This document shows, in pieces, positions 19,860 through 29,589 of a stretch of 64,000 nucleotides of DNA. The translations under genes and the position numbers were made by a program. Each line of letters begins with the position of its first letter. The first letter of the stretch is position 1. The DNA comes from Vishniacozyma victoriae. Lineage: Eukaryota; Basidiomycota; Tremellomycetes; Tremellales; Bulleribasidiaceae. The stretch spans positions 1,860,001 through 1,924,000 of the forward strand of contig JADPYG010000088.1 in NCBI GenBank assembly GCA_017654735.1, in the 5' to 3' direction. The notes under the pieces are model-generated. The model saw nothing but the letters and a program-made list of their open reading frames with translations. It did no database searches and was not told the DNA's origin.

Positions 19860-20842
19860 GATGTGTGATGTGTGGGTGTTGGTGTTCGAGTGTGAGGGGT
19901 CGCCTTGAAGGTTGAGTGGATGCATCTGAGTGACTCTCGTCGTTGCCTTTATATAGTCGATTGGGCTCCACTGAAAGATAAGACCAAGTCAGAATCACAT
20001 GTCCTATAGGCCTGATAACGATCTGACGGATCTTGTAATTTCCAGTAGTTAGCGCTTTAGGCTAGTAACTAGTGACTGGTCGAATTACGAGAGGGTCGAA
20101 ATCACGCGGTTCGAGCAGCAATACTTCTTATCAGCTGTCCCCATGTTCCAATCACCGACTATCCATCCACGAGGGGAAGATCGGAGACTGATCAGTAAAA
20201 TGTATCCGGTTTGGCTTGGCGTTGATAGATATTTCTGTGTTCGTTTCGCGCTAAAGCTAGGTGTCAAGGTGAATACGCAAGTGGGCTTATCAGTCGATGC
20301 CTATTGGTGTCGATAGACCTAGCAGGCGTGATTCACCGGATCGAACGCTTACGTCTTCTCCAGCACGCTTCTAAATCTAAAAGAGGAGGCTCGGCGTACG
20401 TTACAGATACCACGATAGCAAAGGTAGCGGCTATTCTTCATGTGCGTGGAATTTACCCCGCGACTTGGGTTCCTCCACCACCACTCCGGTATCACAGCAT
20501 TTCCAACTCTTGAAGGGTTGCGTTGAACACTCTGCTCACGGAAAACTTAGTCACTTACATCGGTGCAATCTTCATTGATATGTAGGTCGCTCAACACAGG
20601 TGACAAATTGGCCAATTCCCGCCCGGGGATCGTTGACCTATCATTCAAAGATCGTCGAATAGTTTCAACCGCGGCCCGTTGACTTGTGACTTGTTTTTTC
20701 CATAGTCTATGACGCATTTGACGCACCCGGTGATGCGTCAAGTATAGAAGACAGATCAAAACCCAACACGTTATAAACGCCGGCTCCTGCTGCTTTCCAG
20801 TTTTTTTTATCCTTCTCAACACAAACACTACCGAAATACATA
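19860..20842. promoter_or_regulatory. Long divergent promoter, secreted protein / FAD monooxygenase
   Basis: 983 bp, one of the largest gene-free stretches. Near the secreted-protein start are a TATA box (19946-19955, minus strand) and a CCAAT box (about 19960-19964). Near the monooxygenase start are three TGACGCA elements (listed separately). I see no convincing gene in the middle. A tRNA-like GGTTCGAG at about 20107 has no partner sequence. Confidence 0.45.
20710..20740. promoter_or_regulatory. Triple TGACGCA element upstream of the monooxygenase
   Basis: TGACGCA occurs at 20710-20716 and 20719-20725, and inverted as TGCGTCA at 20734-20740. GACGCAT/ATGCGTC (20711-20717, 20733-20739) forms a perfect 7-bp inverted repeat. 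The array lies about 103-133 bp before the ATG and resembles bZIP (AP-1/ATF type) half-sites. Confidence 0.5.
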
Positions 20843-22130
20843 ATGCCTCTTGACATCATTATTGTTGGAGCTGGAATAGCAGGACTTTCCGCTGCTATAG
20901 CTCTCGCTCGACAGGATCATAAAGTACGGATCTTCGAGACTTCCTCGTTCTCGAAAGAGGTGGGGGCGGCTTTCAATATTGCAGCGCCCGCGGTAAAAAT
21001 CCTGAAATCTTGGGATATCGACTTGGACCAGCTTCAGCCGGATATTTGTCATCGATGGGAATTATACAAAGGTCCACCTATCGAGGGGAAACCTGTACAG
21101 ATCATGATGGTATGTGCTAACTCTCATTGGTTATTCAGAAGAGATGTTGACGATACAGAACTGGGATGAACGAGCTTCTGAGCTCAAACTCCAAGAGAAT
21201 ACCCTGGCTGTTCACCGAGCCGATGCACATGATATCCTTCGTCAAACTGCTCTTGCCTTCCCCAACGTCGACCTTTCTTTACGTAGCCCCGTCGCTTCGG
21301 TTGATCCAGAACAAGGAACGGTCTTTCTCGAATCAGGCGAAACCCACCACGCCGACGTAGTCATTGGATCCGACGGTATTCACTCCAAAACCGTTCACGC
21401 CATTGACGATTCCCTCGTAGTGGAAAAGACTAGCAGGAATGCATACCGATTCATGGTCCCCACCGAAAAAGCCATGGCCGACCAAGATACCAAGTCATTC
21501 TTGGAATCTTATGATTGGACCGATATTCTCGCTATCTTCTTCGACAAGACCGGAACTCGGAATACAGTCATGTACCCTTGTCGAGCCGGGTCTTTAATCA
21601 ACGTCGCTACATTCACTGAAGCAGGTGACGATAAGGAAGAATTGGGGGACGCATGGAATAATCCAGCTTCAGTAGAAGATCTCGTTAAAGTCATGGATGG
21701 ATTCCCGGAAGGGTTGGTCTCTTTGGCCAAGCTAGGGGAAGATATAAAGCATTGGGCAAGTGGAAGTCGAGATTGTCCCAAATCATTCGTCAAGGATAAA
21801 GTCGCTCTCATTGGCGACGCGGCTCACCCAATGCCACCAACTTGGACAGCAGGAGCAGGGACGGGAATTGAAGATGGTGCAGCTCTTGGTGTGCTACTGG
21901 ACAAGGGTACAACTCCCGATCAAGTCCAGAAGAGGCTGGAGCTGTACAACAAAGCGCGGTACGCGAGGGGGGTCACTATCAAGTATGCGTCGGAGAATGT
22001 AGGAGAGGAGCAGGTCAAGAGGTCAAAAGGCAAATTGGAGGAGCTTTGCCCTGGTGCGTCGATACCAGAGGATATGGCAAAGTACTTGTGGACAGAGGAT
22101 GTCATTGCCAGGTGTCAATCATCAATTTAG
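20843..22130 (+). CDS. FAD-dependent monooxygenase (salicylate-hydroxylase-like)
   Basis: Group A flavoprotein hydroxylase that oxygenates an aromatic or similar substrate with NAD(P)H and O2. The N-terminal Rossmann motif is IIIVGAGIAGLSAAIALARQ with the downstream ribose-binding acid in VRIFETSS. One intron (about 21110-21160) joins PVQIMM to NWDERASEL. The middle shows VIGSDGIHSKTV, the DG motif for FAD/NADPH. The second FAD motif is VALIGDAAHPMPPTWTAGAG. About 410 residues, normal for the family; no membrane helix. The substrate is unknown. The gene has an isolated promoter with stress/bZIP-like elements, which suggests inducible expression (inference). Confidence 0.88.
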
Positions 22131-22592
22131 GCAATTTTCGTGTCATGCAGCTTTGAATTGCGTCTTCCCATTCTTCCCCTTCCTTCACTGGCAGACGGAA
22201 TTGTAGATTTCGGGGATTGACAGCTTATCTCTAGCATCGTTTACGTCGACCTGTAGGATACTGTAAGTTTGATCCTTTCTTTTACAAGTCAAGGAATTAG
22301 CCAAATGATAACAAAGATGGCTAAAACAAAAGCCGGCGGCTAGTAGCCACCTAGTGTAATTTGTGGTCTTGGCATTCACTCTCATCGTTGATAACGAAGT
22401 CCATCTCCATGTTGCGTTAAACGTACGCGGACCGGGTCGGGTACAATTTAAAAGATGGTATTGATGCATGGTGTGTTTGCAATGCAATGCTGGCATTATA
22501 TCATATACAATTCGTACTTTTCGTTATCGCTCTTTTTCGTATCCCGTCCCCCCTCAGAAGCCCTGTCGCCCCGTGTCCCAGATTAAATACGA
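22131..22592. other. 462-bp gap between convergent genes
   Basis: 3' flanks of the monooxygenase and MRE11. I see no gene, RNA or repeat in it. Confidence 0.4.
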
Positions 22593-25522
22593 TCAATCAT
22601 CCTCATCAGAGAGTTCAATCGGGTTACTAGTCTTCCCTTTACCTCTCCCAAAAGTCAACTGGGACTGAGTTCCACCTTTAGCTGCTTTAGCTTTAGCAGC
22701 GGCGGTAGTTTTAGCGGGAGCTTTCGCAGCAGGTTTCTTGGCTGGTGCGCGGGTCTTTTTGGGTGCAACGACTTCTTCTACCAAGTCGTCATCGTCGTCA
22801 TCCGATACTTCGTCGAACTATTGTCAGCTAGAACCAATTTTCATGGATACGAAAACCTACCAATGCCTGTTTGCCCTTTGGCTTTGCTTTTGGTTTAGCT
22901 TTTGATGAAGAGGCTTTCTTGGCTGGTATACTTGAAGCGTCGGAATCGAGGTCCATCCTGCCATATCAGCTTGGTCTACCGCGAAGGGGGGGGGGGGAAG
23001 TTGAGGTGGGGGTGGGGGGAAGTTGAGGTGGGGGTGGGGGGAACAGCATACTGATCATCTTCCGCAACTACAGTGTCAGCTGTGATCAATGTGTAAAGTC
23101 GCTGACTCACGCATACTATCCTCGTCGGAATCGAGCTGCTTCTTGCCCTTTCCTTTCTCTTTTTTCTGTCTATCAGCTTTGTTCCCGAGAACCACCAATA
23201 AACATACCTTCTTGTCGTCATCTCGCCCTTTGGCATTAGCGGCAGTCCATTGCGATGCGGCCCTGCACGGTCAACTTTCCCGCCTTACTCTGAATCAGGC
23301 AGCTTACTGTTCCTTCGCTCGAGTCATCTGTTCGTCAGCTCTGCTCGAAATATCCGAAACGAAGAAGCTCACATGTTCCTCAACATCATCCTCATCCATA
23401 TCTTTCGATTTCATATCCCTCCCCACACTCCTCAGGGTATCCGCAACGAAATCCTTGATAGCATCTTTATCATCTTTATCCACGAATCGCATCACAGCAT
23501 CTTCCAATCCATTCTCAACCAATACCTCAAGATTTTGAGCTTGGAGGTATTGTTTCACTAGACTTGCCATTCGGAGTTTGGAAAGTCGTTCGCTTACGGT
23601 CGCAGCAGCTGGATTTTCATCGTTATCTTCCCATTCTTCTTCTTCTTCGTCGGGGGCGTCGGGGTTGTTTTTCGTTTCTACCTGTCAGCAACTCTCCTGC
23701 CGCCTTCGAGCTGCGAGACGTACTCCTCTCGGCCTGTTTCTTTCTTCGGTAGTACTGCAAGATATCTCTTGGATTTGCGACTCGGCCAATGAAATCCTGT
23801 CCGAACCTGACTGGATTGGTCATCTCCTTGGCTTCTGATGTCTCGACCTAGTCGATCAGCTTAGGCCGACGATAAGCAATATTCAGCTTACCTTGAGTCG
23901 GATCAACGGTAACATCATCTCCGTATCTACGTCGTCATCCTGATGAAGCTCTTGCCACTTGCTCCTGGCAGTTTCGATCAAGCCTTCAACCTACTCGTTA
24001 GCTTAATCCTGAAACCCAGGGGACAGCCACAGCTGACCTCTCTTCTCAAGAACGCAGTGATAGTATCCTTATCCTCCAAGTTGACTTTGTGTCGCTCAAC
24101 CGCCGCTATGTCCGTCAAGACCACCTCGTCCATTTCGAATGGTCGGACTGTCTTGAGTGGGATCTCGGCAATCTGGAATTGAGATCCTTGCACGGATAGG
24201 ATACCAACATGTCTAACAGATCAGCATCACTTGAGGTCAGTGTGTGGACTTACTTTGGGATCGATTCTCCCGGCGCCAAACTCGTAGCGACTGAGCTTCC
24301 AGGTTGAGAGATATAGTAGTCTTTCCCCTCGACCTTTTCCGGTGTCAATCGACAATCATGTTCATGACCCCAAACTACCAATTTGACGGAATCATCAAAC
24401 ATCCCCTCGGGTACACTCTGTTGAGGTCCATGCTTCACCCTACTCATCAGCTTAGCCACGAGAGTGCACATTGTAGCTCACCTATTCTGATGAACCAAGA
24501 GGATATTGAACCAATCTTCCTCGCCCACTTCTCCTCCTTCCGGCATGAACATCTTGACTCTATTACTCCTCAATTCGTAATGCATCCTTGCATCTTTGAC
24601 ATTTCCGACTCCGTACATCGCGAGATTCGTTGTCCCTTTTCGTAAGAGGATAGGTTTGATTCGGATACCTTGATCGGTCGGGTCGGCTGCTGCTTCGTCG
24701 GCTGCTAGGTCGAGTTTACCGAAATAATTCAGTACTCCGGACACCGAGAGGACGTCTAGGGCGCAGAGTGCTCCTTCCTGCTTCGTCAGCTCAGACGTAA
24801 TGTTCGAGCGATACCTAGCTTACAGGACCTGTACCCTGGGGATCATCGTGATTTCCATGAATCGAGAAGACTGGAATGGAGATGTTCAAGTTCGGGTCCT
24901 CGTAGTTAACAGCTGGAAAGCTAACGATCAGCTGGGCCCAGATGCACGAAGTCAGTAGCTTACGAAAATCCAGGTGCACTACCGTCCATTGGATCACTCA
25001 TCAACTCAAACTATAATCAGCTGTCCGCTAACAACTCGCGAGCCTCAAAGCTGACGTACCGGAACAGCTTTATCCCCCATAGTATATTCCCTCAATAGAG
25101 CGATAGTCTGATGCATAACCCCCCTACTCGGTTTATTCTCATGAAATAAATCCCCAGCTAGTAAAATGAAGTCAACCTCTTCGGCTCGAGCTAATTCGAG
25201 GATTTCTCGAAAAGTATTGATGGCGTCTTGTCCTCTTATTGGGTCTTTTTCGGCGTATCCAATGTGATTGTCTGTTGCTAGCATGATTCGGAAGCAGCTG
25301 GAGGTTAGCTTGTGCAAAATGCTGAGGAAAGAAGCTACTTTTCAGGATCTGATGATTAGCTATCCGCGGGCGGGCGTTCGAAACAGCTTACCTTGTGCTG
25401 GAATTGTTGGGTTCGGCTCTGCCATATCCCCAGCAACGCTGTACATCAGTAGCTGCTGAGCATCTCGTGATGCCTCCAGCTCACCTGGGAGCCCTTGATC
25501 CCGCCATTTGAGAGGGTGGCAT
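22593..25522 (-). CDS. MRE11: Double-strand-break repair nuclease Mre11
   Basis: Nuclease of the MRN complex (Mre11-Rad50-Nbs1). The start MPPSQMAG at 25522 is followed by several tiny exons, including a 10-nt microexon at 25339-25348 that restores [18 protein letters not shown]. Phosphoesterase motifs are in order: [37 protein letters not shown] and WGHEHDC. The capping domain ([10 protein letters not shown]...HQDDD) and Rad50-binding helices follow. The C-terminal tail is acidic, then Lys/Ala-rich ([14 protein letters not shown]), ending [22 protein letters not shown] in two pieces. It has at least a dozen introns; one is about 100 nt and carries a G-rich tandem repeat. An alternative downstream ATG (MAG or MAEPN) is possible. 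Divergent with NSE4, so both may be co-induced. Confidence 0.94.
22986..23041. repeat. MRE11: G-tract tandem repeat inside an MRE11 intron
   Basis: On the plus strand a 12-G run (22986-22997) is followed by a near-perfect 22-bp tandem unit: AAGTTGAGGT, then G5-T-G6, at 22998-23019 and 23020-23041. Five G-tracts of 5 or more lie in 56 bp. As MRE11 is on the minus strand, the intron RNA is C-rich and the template strand G-rich. Confidence 0.85.
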
Positions 25523-25708
25523 GATGATTAATGATAATGGATAAAGAAGGAAAGGAAATCAAGACAGACGATCAATCAGAAATCATGACGCGAGCAACAT
25601 GAGTGACTCAACTTTCCCACGGTACAATAAACATGAAATCACGACGCGTCCAAGTAACCTAGAGTACTGAAATATCTTGATCAATTCCCTTCCTTACCCT
25701 CTACAATC
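25523..25708. promoter_or_regulatory. Bidirectional MRE11/NSE4 promoter with MluI-box repeats
   Basis: 186 bp. A 14-bp direct repeat, GAAATCAYGACGCG, occurs at 25579-25592 and 25635-25648 (one mismatch, 56 bp apart). The second copy runs into ACGCGT (25644-25649), the MluI cell-cycle box bound by MBF/SBF-type factors in fungi. Confidence 0.6.
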
Positions 25709-27076
25709 ATGTCGTCCTCTGAAGTACCAAGAGCTAGTGGGAGTGGAAGTCAAAGTGATCCGCCATCTCAGACTATGAACGGGACGAGGAAAAAAGGGAG
25801 ATATGCGAATATTGAAGAAATGTTTGCTGGGTCGACACCGGAGGAAGTGGAAATGCAGACGGCGCAGTATAGAAGTCTGCTCAACGAAGCTGAGGGTATG
25901 TCTCTGATATGTGATATAGTGGTAGCTGATGATACAGAGACCAAGGGCGATCTAGCAAACAAGACGTTCAAGGATATCCGAAGTGCTGTCAAGTCTGGAG
26001 AAGCACTGTTCAAGACCAGTACGTCGATCAGAGGGGACTGCATTGGGCTGACGAGTAGCGAAGGATACTGGAGTCGCTTCTCTAGATGCTAAGCTGATGC
26101 ATACCACTGTGGAAAGTGCAGTAGCAATGGCGAGGAAGAATAGAGTGACAGGAGGATCATTCAATATCGACGAGTTTCTCATCAGGTAAGCTGGCGGGAG
26201 TCTACTATTTCAAGCTGACGTACAGATTAGGAGGAGTGCTAGGACTAGATAGAGTGGAGAGGGAAGATATGTCACCTTCAAGCGAGGATGAATTGGAGGA
26301 TGAAACGCAAGCTGGACCTTCGAGACCGGCACGGGCGCGAGTGGGAAGATTAGGAGATTGGGAGAAATTAGGATGGATGGCTGCAAAGCATTCCAGGCGT
26401 GTACCAGGAGTTGAATTCATGTAAGCTCTGCATCCATTTTGATTGTAACCTAAGCTGATGAGAAGGTATGGTCCACTGGCAGTAGAACACAAGAAACGAG
26501 TTCAACAAACCCAAAAACGCCGGCGATCAGTAGGCGCCGAACAACGTCCTCAAGAAATCGTACATCAAGCGAAACAAAAAGGTCAAAAAGCCGCAGCGGA
26601 CGATATGGTACATAACGTCATGACTGTCCAGAAATTGCTCGTAGAGAAGGATCAAGGTGAAGGGATTAATTTCCTGGAATTGGTTATTAATCCGGATGAT
26701 TATGGGCAGACGGTTGAGAATATCTTTTATGCTAGTTTTCTGATAAAAGAGGGACAAGCTGGGATTCAGGTGGATGATGATGGTCAGGTCATTATTCGTA
26801 TGTTCAGCTTGATTGAATTCCTCGAGCATGAACTGACTATATAGGTAATGAGCTGGATAGACAGGGGGATGCGAATGAGGATGTACCTAAAAATCAAGCG
26901 GTCATAGAACTAGATATGGATACATGGAGAGTAAGTAGTTGAAAGATTCTCCCGAGCTTCGAGCTGATGATTAGGAAGCAAAGAAACTGCTCAAGATCAA
27001 GAAACCCATCATCCCCCATCGCGAATACGGTCTGGCAAATGCAGCAAGACCAGAAGCGGGAGCATGGTATAATTAG
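25709..27076 (+). CDS. NSE4: Smc5/6 complex kleisin Nse4
   Basis: Kleisin subunit that bridges the Smc5 and Smc6 heads in the Smc5/6 DNA repair and chromosome stability complex. The start MSSSEVPRASGSG is disordered. The N-terminal helical part is TPEEVEMQTAQYRSLLNEAE with DLANKTFKDIRSAV. Then comes the block GSFNIDEFLIRLGGVLGL. The hallmark C-terminal winged-helix block is NFLELVINPDDYGQTVENIF, then YASFLIKEG. The stop follows AGAWYN at 27074-27076. Six introns of 40-55 nt. Acidic and Arg-rich linkers are normal for the family. Convergent with the cyclophilin gene, with 128 bp between the stops. Confidence 0.93.
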
Positions 27077-27204
27077 AAGAATAGAAGGATAGATAATGTA
27101 TTATAGAGGGTATGTCCATATGGTCGTATAATGAGTCAAATGATGAGATTGTACAACAATTGTGCATAAATACAAATGCAATGCTGGGTATATTATCTGA
27201 ACAT

Positions 27205-28035
27205 CTACTTCGACCCGTCCGCGATTGGGTTGGCGTGTATCGTAATCTATCATCAGCATGGACCCTCACGCCGCAGTGATAGTGACTCACACTAGTCATT
27301 TTAATCTCCTCTAATGGTCTATTCTTTGGATTGACAGGGACTCTCTCCATCTGATCCAGCGTTGAGTCGGCTCCATCAATTACCCTTCAAGTCAGCTTCT
27401 TCACCTAGGCAAGTGTCAACGCTGGCTTACTTTCCAAAGATCGAGTATTTCCCATCTAAACTCGTTTGTTTCGCATACGTGATGAAGAACTGATTGTCAG
27501 CTCTGGTCATTCTTGGATCGCATAGCTTACCTGAGCTTTATTGGTATCAGGCCCAGCATTGGCCATAGCTACAATCCCCCTTCCATTGAACTATCGTCAG
27601 TCCGCCTCCATCGCTCGTGGCTCGTTGAATAGCGTACCTTGAGAGTCTGTCGAATCTCATCATTAAATGGACGACCCCATATACTCTGCCCGCCCTTCCC
27701 TGTTCCCGTAGGATCTCCACCTTGAATCATGAATCCTTTAATATTACGATGGAATAAGGTATTGTCGTATGCTCCTGATGCACATAATGCGAGGAAGTTC
27801 TGGTCGTCAGTCTTTGTGCCTACATGTCGTAGTTGGTGCTTGTATACGTACTTCTGCTGTACGTGGCACTGTTTCGCAGAATACTTCTATCTGACTTATC
27901 AGCTTTGAGACTTCCCAATCGGGGTAGCTGACATACTTTGATATCCCCGTGGGTAGTATGTATTGTAACGGACTAATGTGAATCAGCTCTATCCTCTTGT
28001 AGTAACTCCTTATGCTATTACGCTGTACTTACCAT
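27205..28035 (-). CDS. Peptidyl-prolyl cis-trans isomerase, PPIL3-type cyclophilin
   Basis: A small single-domain cyclophilin, most like PPIL3, a spliceosome-associated isomerase. The first coding exon is only the ATG (28035-28033), directly followed by a GTAAGT donor. Joined exons give [96 protein letters not shown], and the PPIL3-type end [17 protein letters not shown] (ITIHANP). The Trp that confers cyclosporin binding in cyclophilin A is replaced ([11 protein letters not shown]), so low drug sensitivity is expected. About seven introns in 830 bp. Divergent with phosphatase inhibitor 2. Confidence 0.92.
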
Positions 28036-28304
28036 TGCTAGTATAAGATGCAACACAAAGACAGCTATAGACAGTTGACGCTTAAGTTGATTGATCCATT
28101 ACCACGCGATAACCACGTGACTTTAACCTTAACGGCATCCTTGACGCAACGCCTCTGACGTTCACACTCTCACCACCCACCCACTCTACACCATACACGC
28201 TAAGCAAGACTACATTCAGCGCCCTCAGAAGCACCGGGAACCAGATACATACTCAGAACTATTCAAACCCAACTTCTACCATCTCAGTCGAATTATCCGC
28301 CACT
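28036..28304. promoter_or_regulatory. Divergent promoter, cyclophilin / phosphatase inhibitor 2
   Basis: 269 bp. An E-box CACGTG lies at 28114-28119 (context CCACGTGAC, Cbf1-like), and a TGACGCA element at 28142-28148. CA- and CT-rich leader sequence follows up to the ATG at 28305. Confidence 0.4.
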
Positions 28305-29352
28305 ATGTCAGACGGCCGACCCACTCATATTGATATTCCTCCCACCCAGGACCCTTCTACCATGGAGGAAGGAGCGACTTCTCCCCGGAGCTCCACTCGA
28401 CCAGCGCCAGCTAGGGGTATTTTGAAGAACCCATTGAGGCGACCCAGTTACAGGGGTGATGAGGAGGTTGCAAAGACTGATGAAGAGAGGCAGGAACCTC
28501 AGGAGGGTAGAGCTAGGACCAATGAGCAGTATGTCACCTTCCCTCCGCATCTTGTGATGATGAAGGGTGAATGCTAATTGATAGTGGTCTTACTTGGGAC
28601 GAGGCCAATATCGCCTTGACAGAGATTCAGAAGGATTCATTAATGTCAGTGCACTCGACGCGAATTGAGTGGAAGCTGACGAGAATAGGAAGATTGATGA
28701 ACCGAAGACTCCTTATGTGAGGTACGATGCAGAGAATGATCTCGTTCTTGGAGGTGAGCTAGATCGTGCTTCTCATTCGTTACATAGCTCATGAAAGATG
28801 TCCCAGGATTCGACCTGCGAGCAGGTCAGACTCCTCGAAGTCCCATCACCCCTGCTTCGCAGAATGGCAGGTGAGTCCATATGCCCAGGGAGATATATAG
28901 AAGCTGATCTCAGTCTACCCCCAACATCACCAAATTCGGAAGGCATGCGCCGAGCATCTTCCACTTCCTCTTCCCGATCCGCCTCATCATCCCGTTCAGC
29001 CTCATTCTCCCTTCCCAACAAGCCCCAACCAGTCCGACCTGGTGGACGATCACAATCCCCCGCAGGAGAACCTACTGTCCCAGCCCCGATGGGTCTGGGG
29101 GCAACTCACGCCAATACCGCCGCCAACGCTGGTGAGGTGTTTACTGATTCTGAAGAAGAGAGGGATCCGGAAGCAAAGGCGAGGCATCAGGAGTTTAAGG
29201 GGAAAAGGAAGGAACATTATAGTAGGGAAGCTGCTATTGCTATGAGACAGGCTAGGGAACTGATGGAGAAGGAAGATGCCGAGGCGGAAGATTCGGATAA
29301 AGCTAATGGGAATGGTGATGCCAATGGTGATGTCAAGATGAATGGTCATTAG
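28305..29352 (+). CDS. GLC8: Protein phosphatase inhibitor 2 (Glc8-like)
   Basis: Regulator of type 1 protein phosphatase. Motifs in order: ARGILKNPL (the SILK-like docking motif), LTWDEANIALTEIQKDS, MKIDEPKTPYVRYD (the conserved kinase-site region), and GKRKEHYSREAAIAMRQARE (the metal/catalytic-site blocking HYxE helix). A Ser-rich linker (ASSTSSSRSASSSRSASFS) and an acidic tail lie around the last motif. The tail ends in Asn/Gly/Asp-rich sequence (NGNGDANGDVKMNGH). Four introns in the first half. The order and spacing of motifs fit inhibitor 2; the linker is longer than in animals. Confidence 0.9.
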
Positions 29353-29589
29353 GTAGTCTGGGCTCAGGGGAAATACTTTTTGGTTAATCAATGATGTCTT
29401 CGTATGTATAAATTCATGACTTGGCCGAAGAACCGGAGGCGCGATAGTAAAATGTACAATGGTCGATACTGAGAGAAGGCCTAGAGTCCAGATAGTGCCT
29501 TGACTAGGTACTGGTATGTCAGCTGCGTCGCTATCAATGTACAGGGAGTGGCTCACATAATGAACAATCCGACCATCTTGAACCGACAA

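Noticed and set aside
20100..20125. tRNA-like B-box (GGTTCGAG)
   Set aside because: No matching A-box or cloverleaf stems around it.
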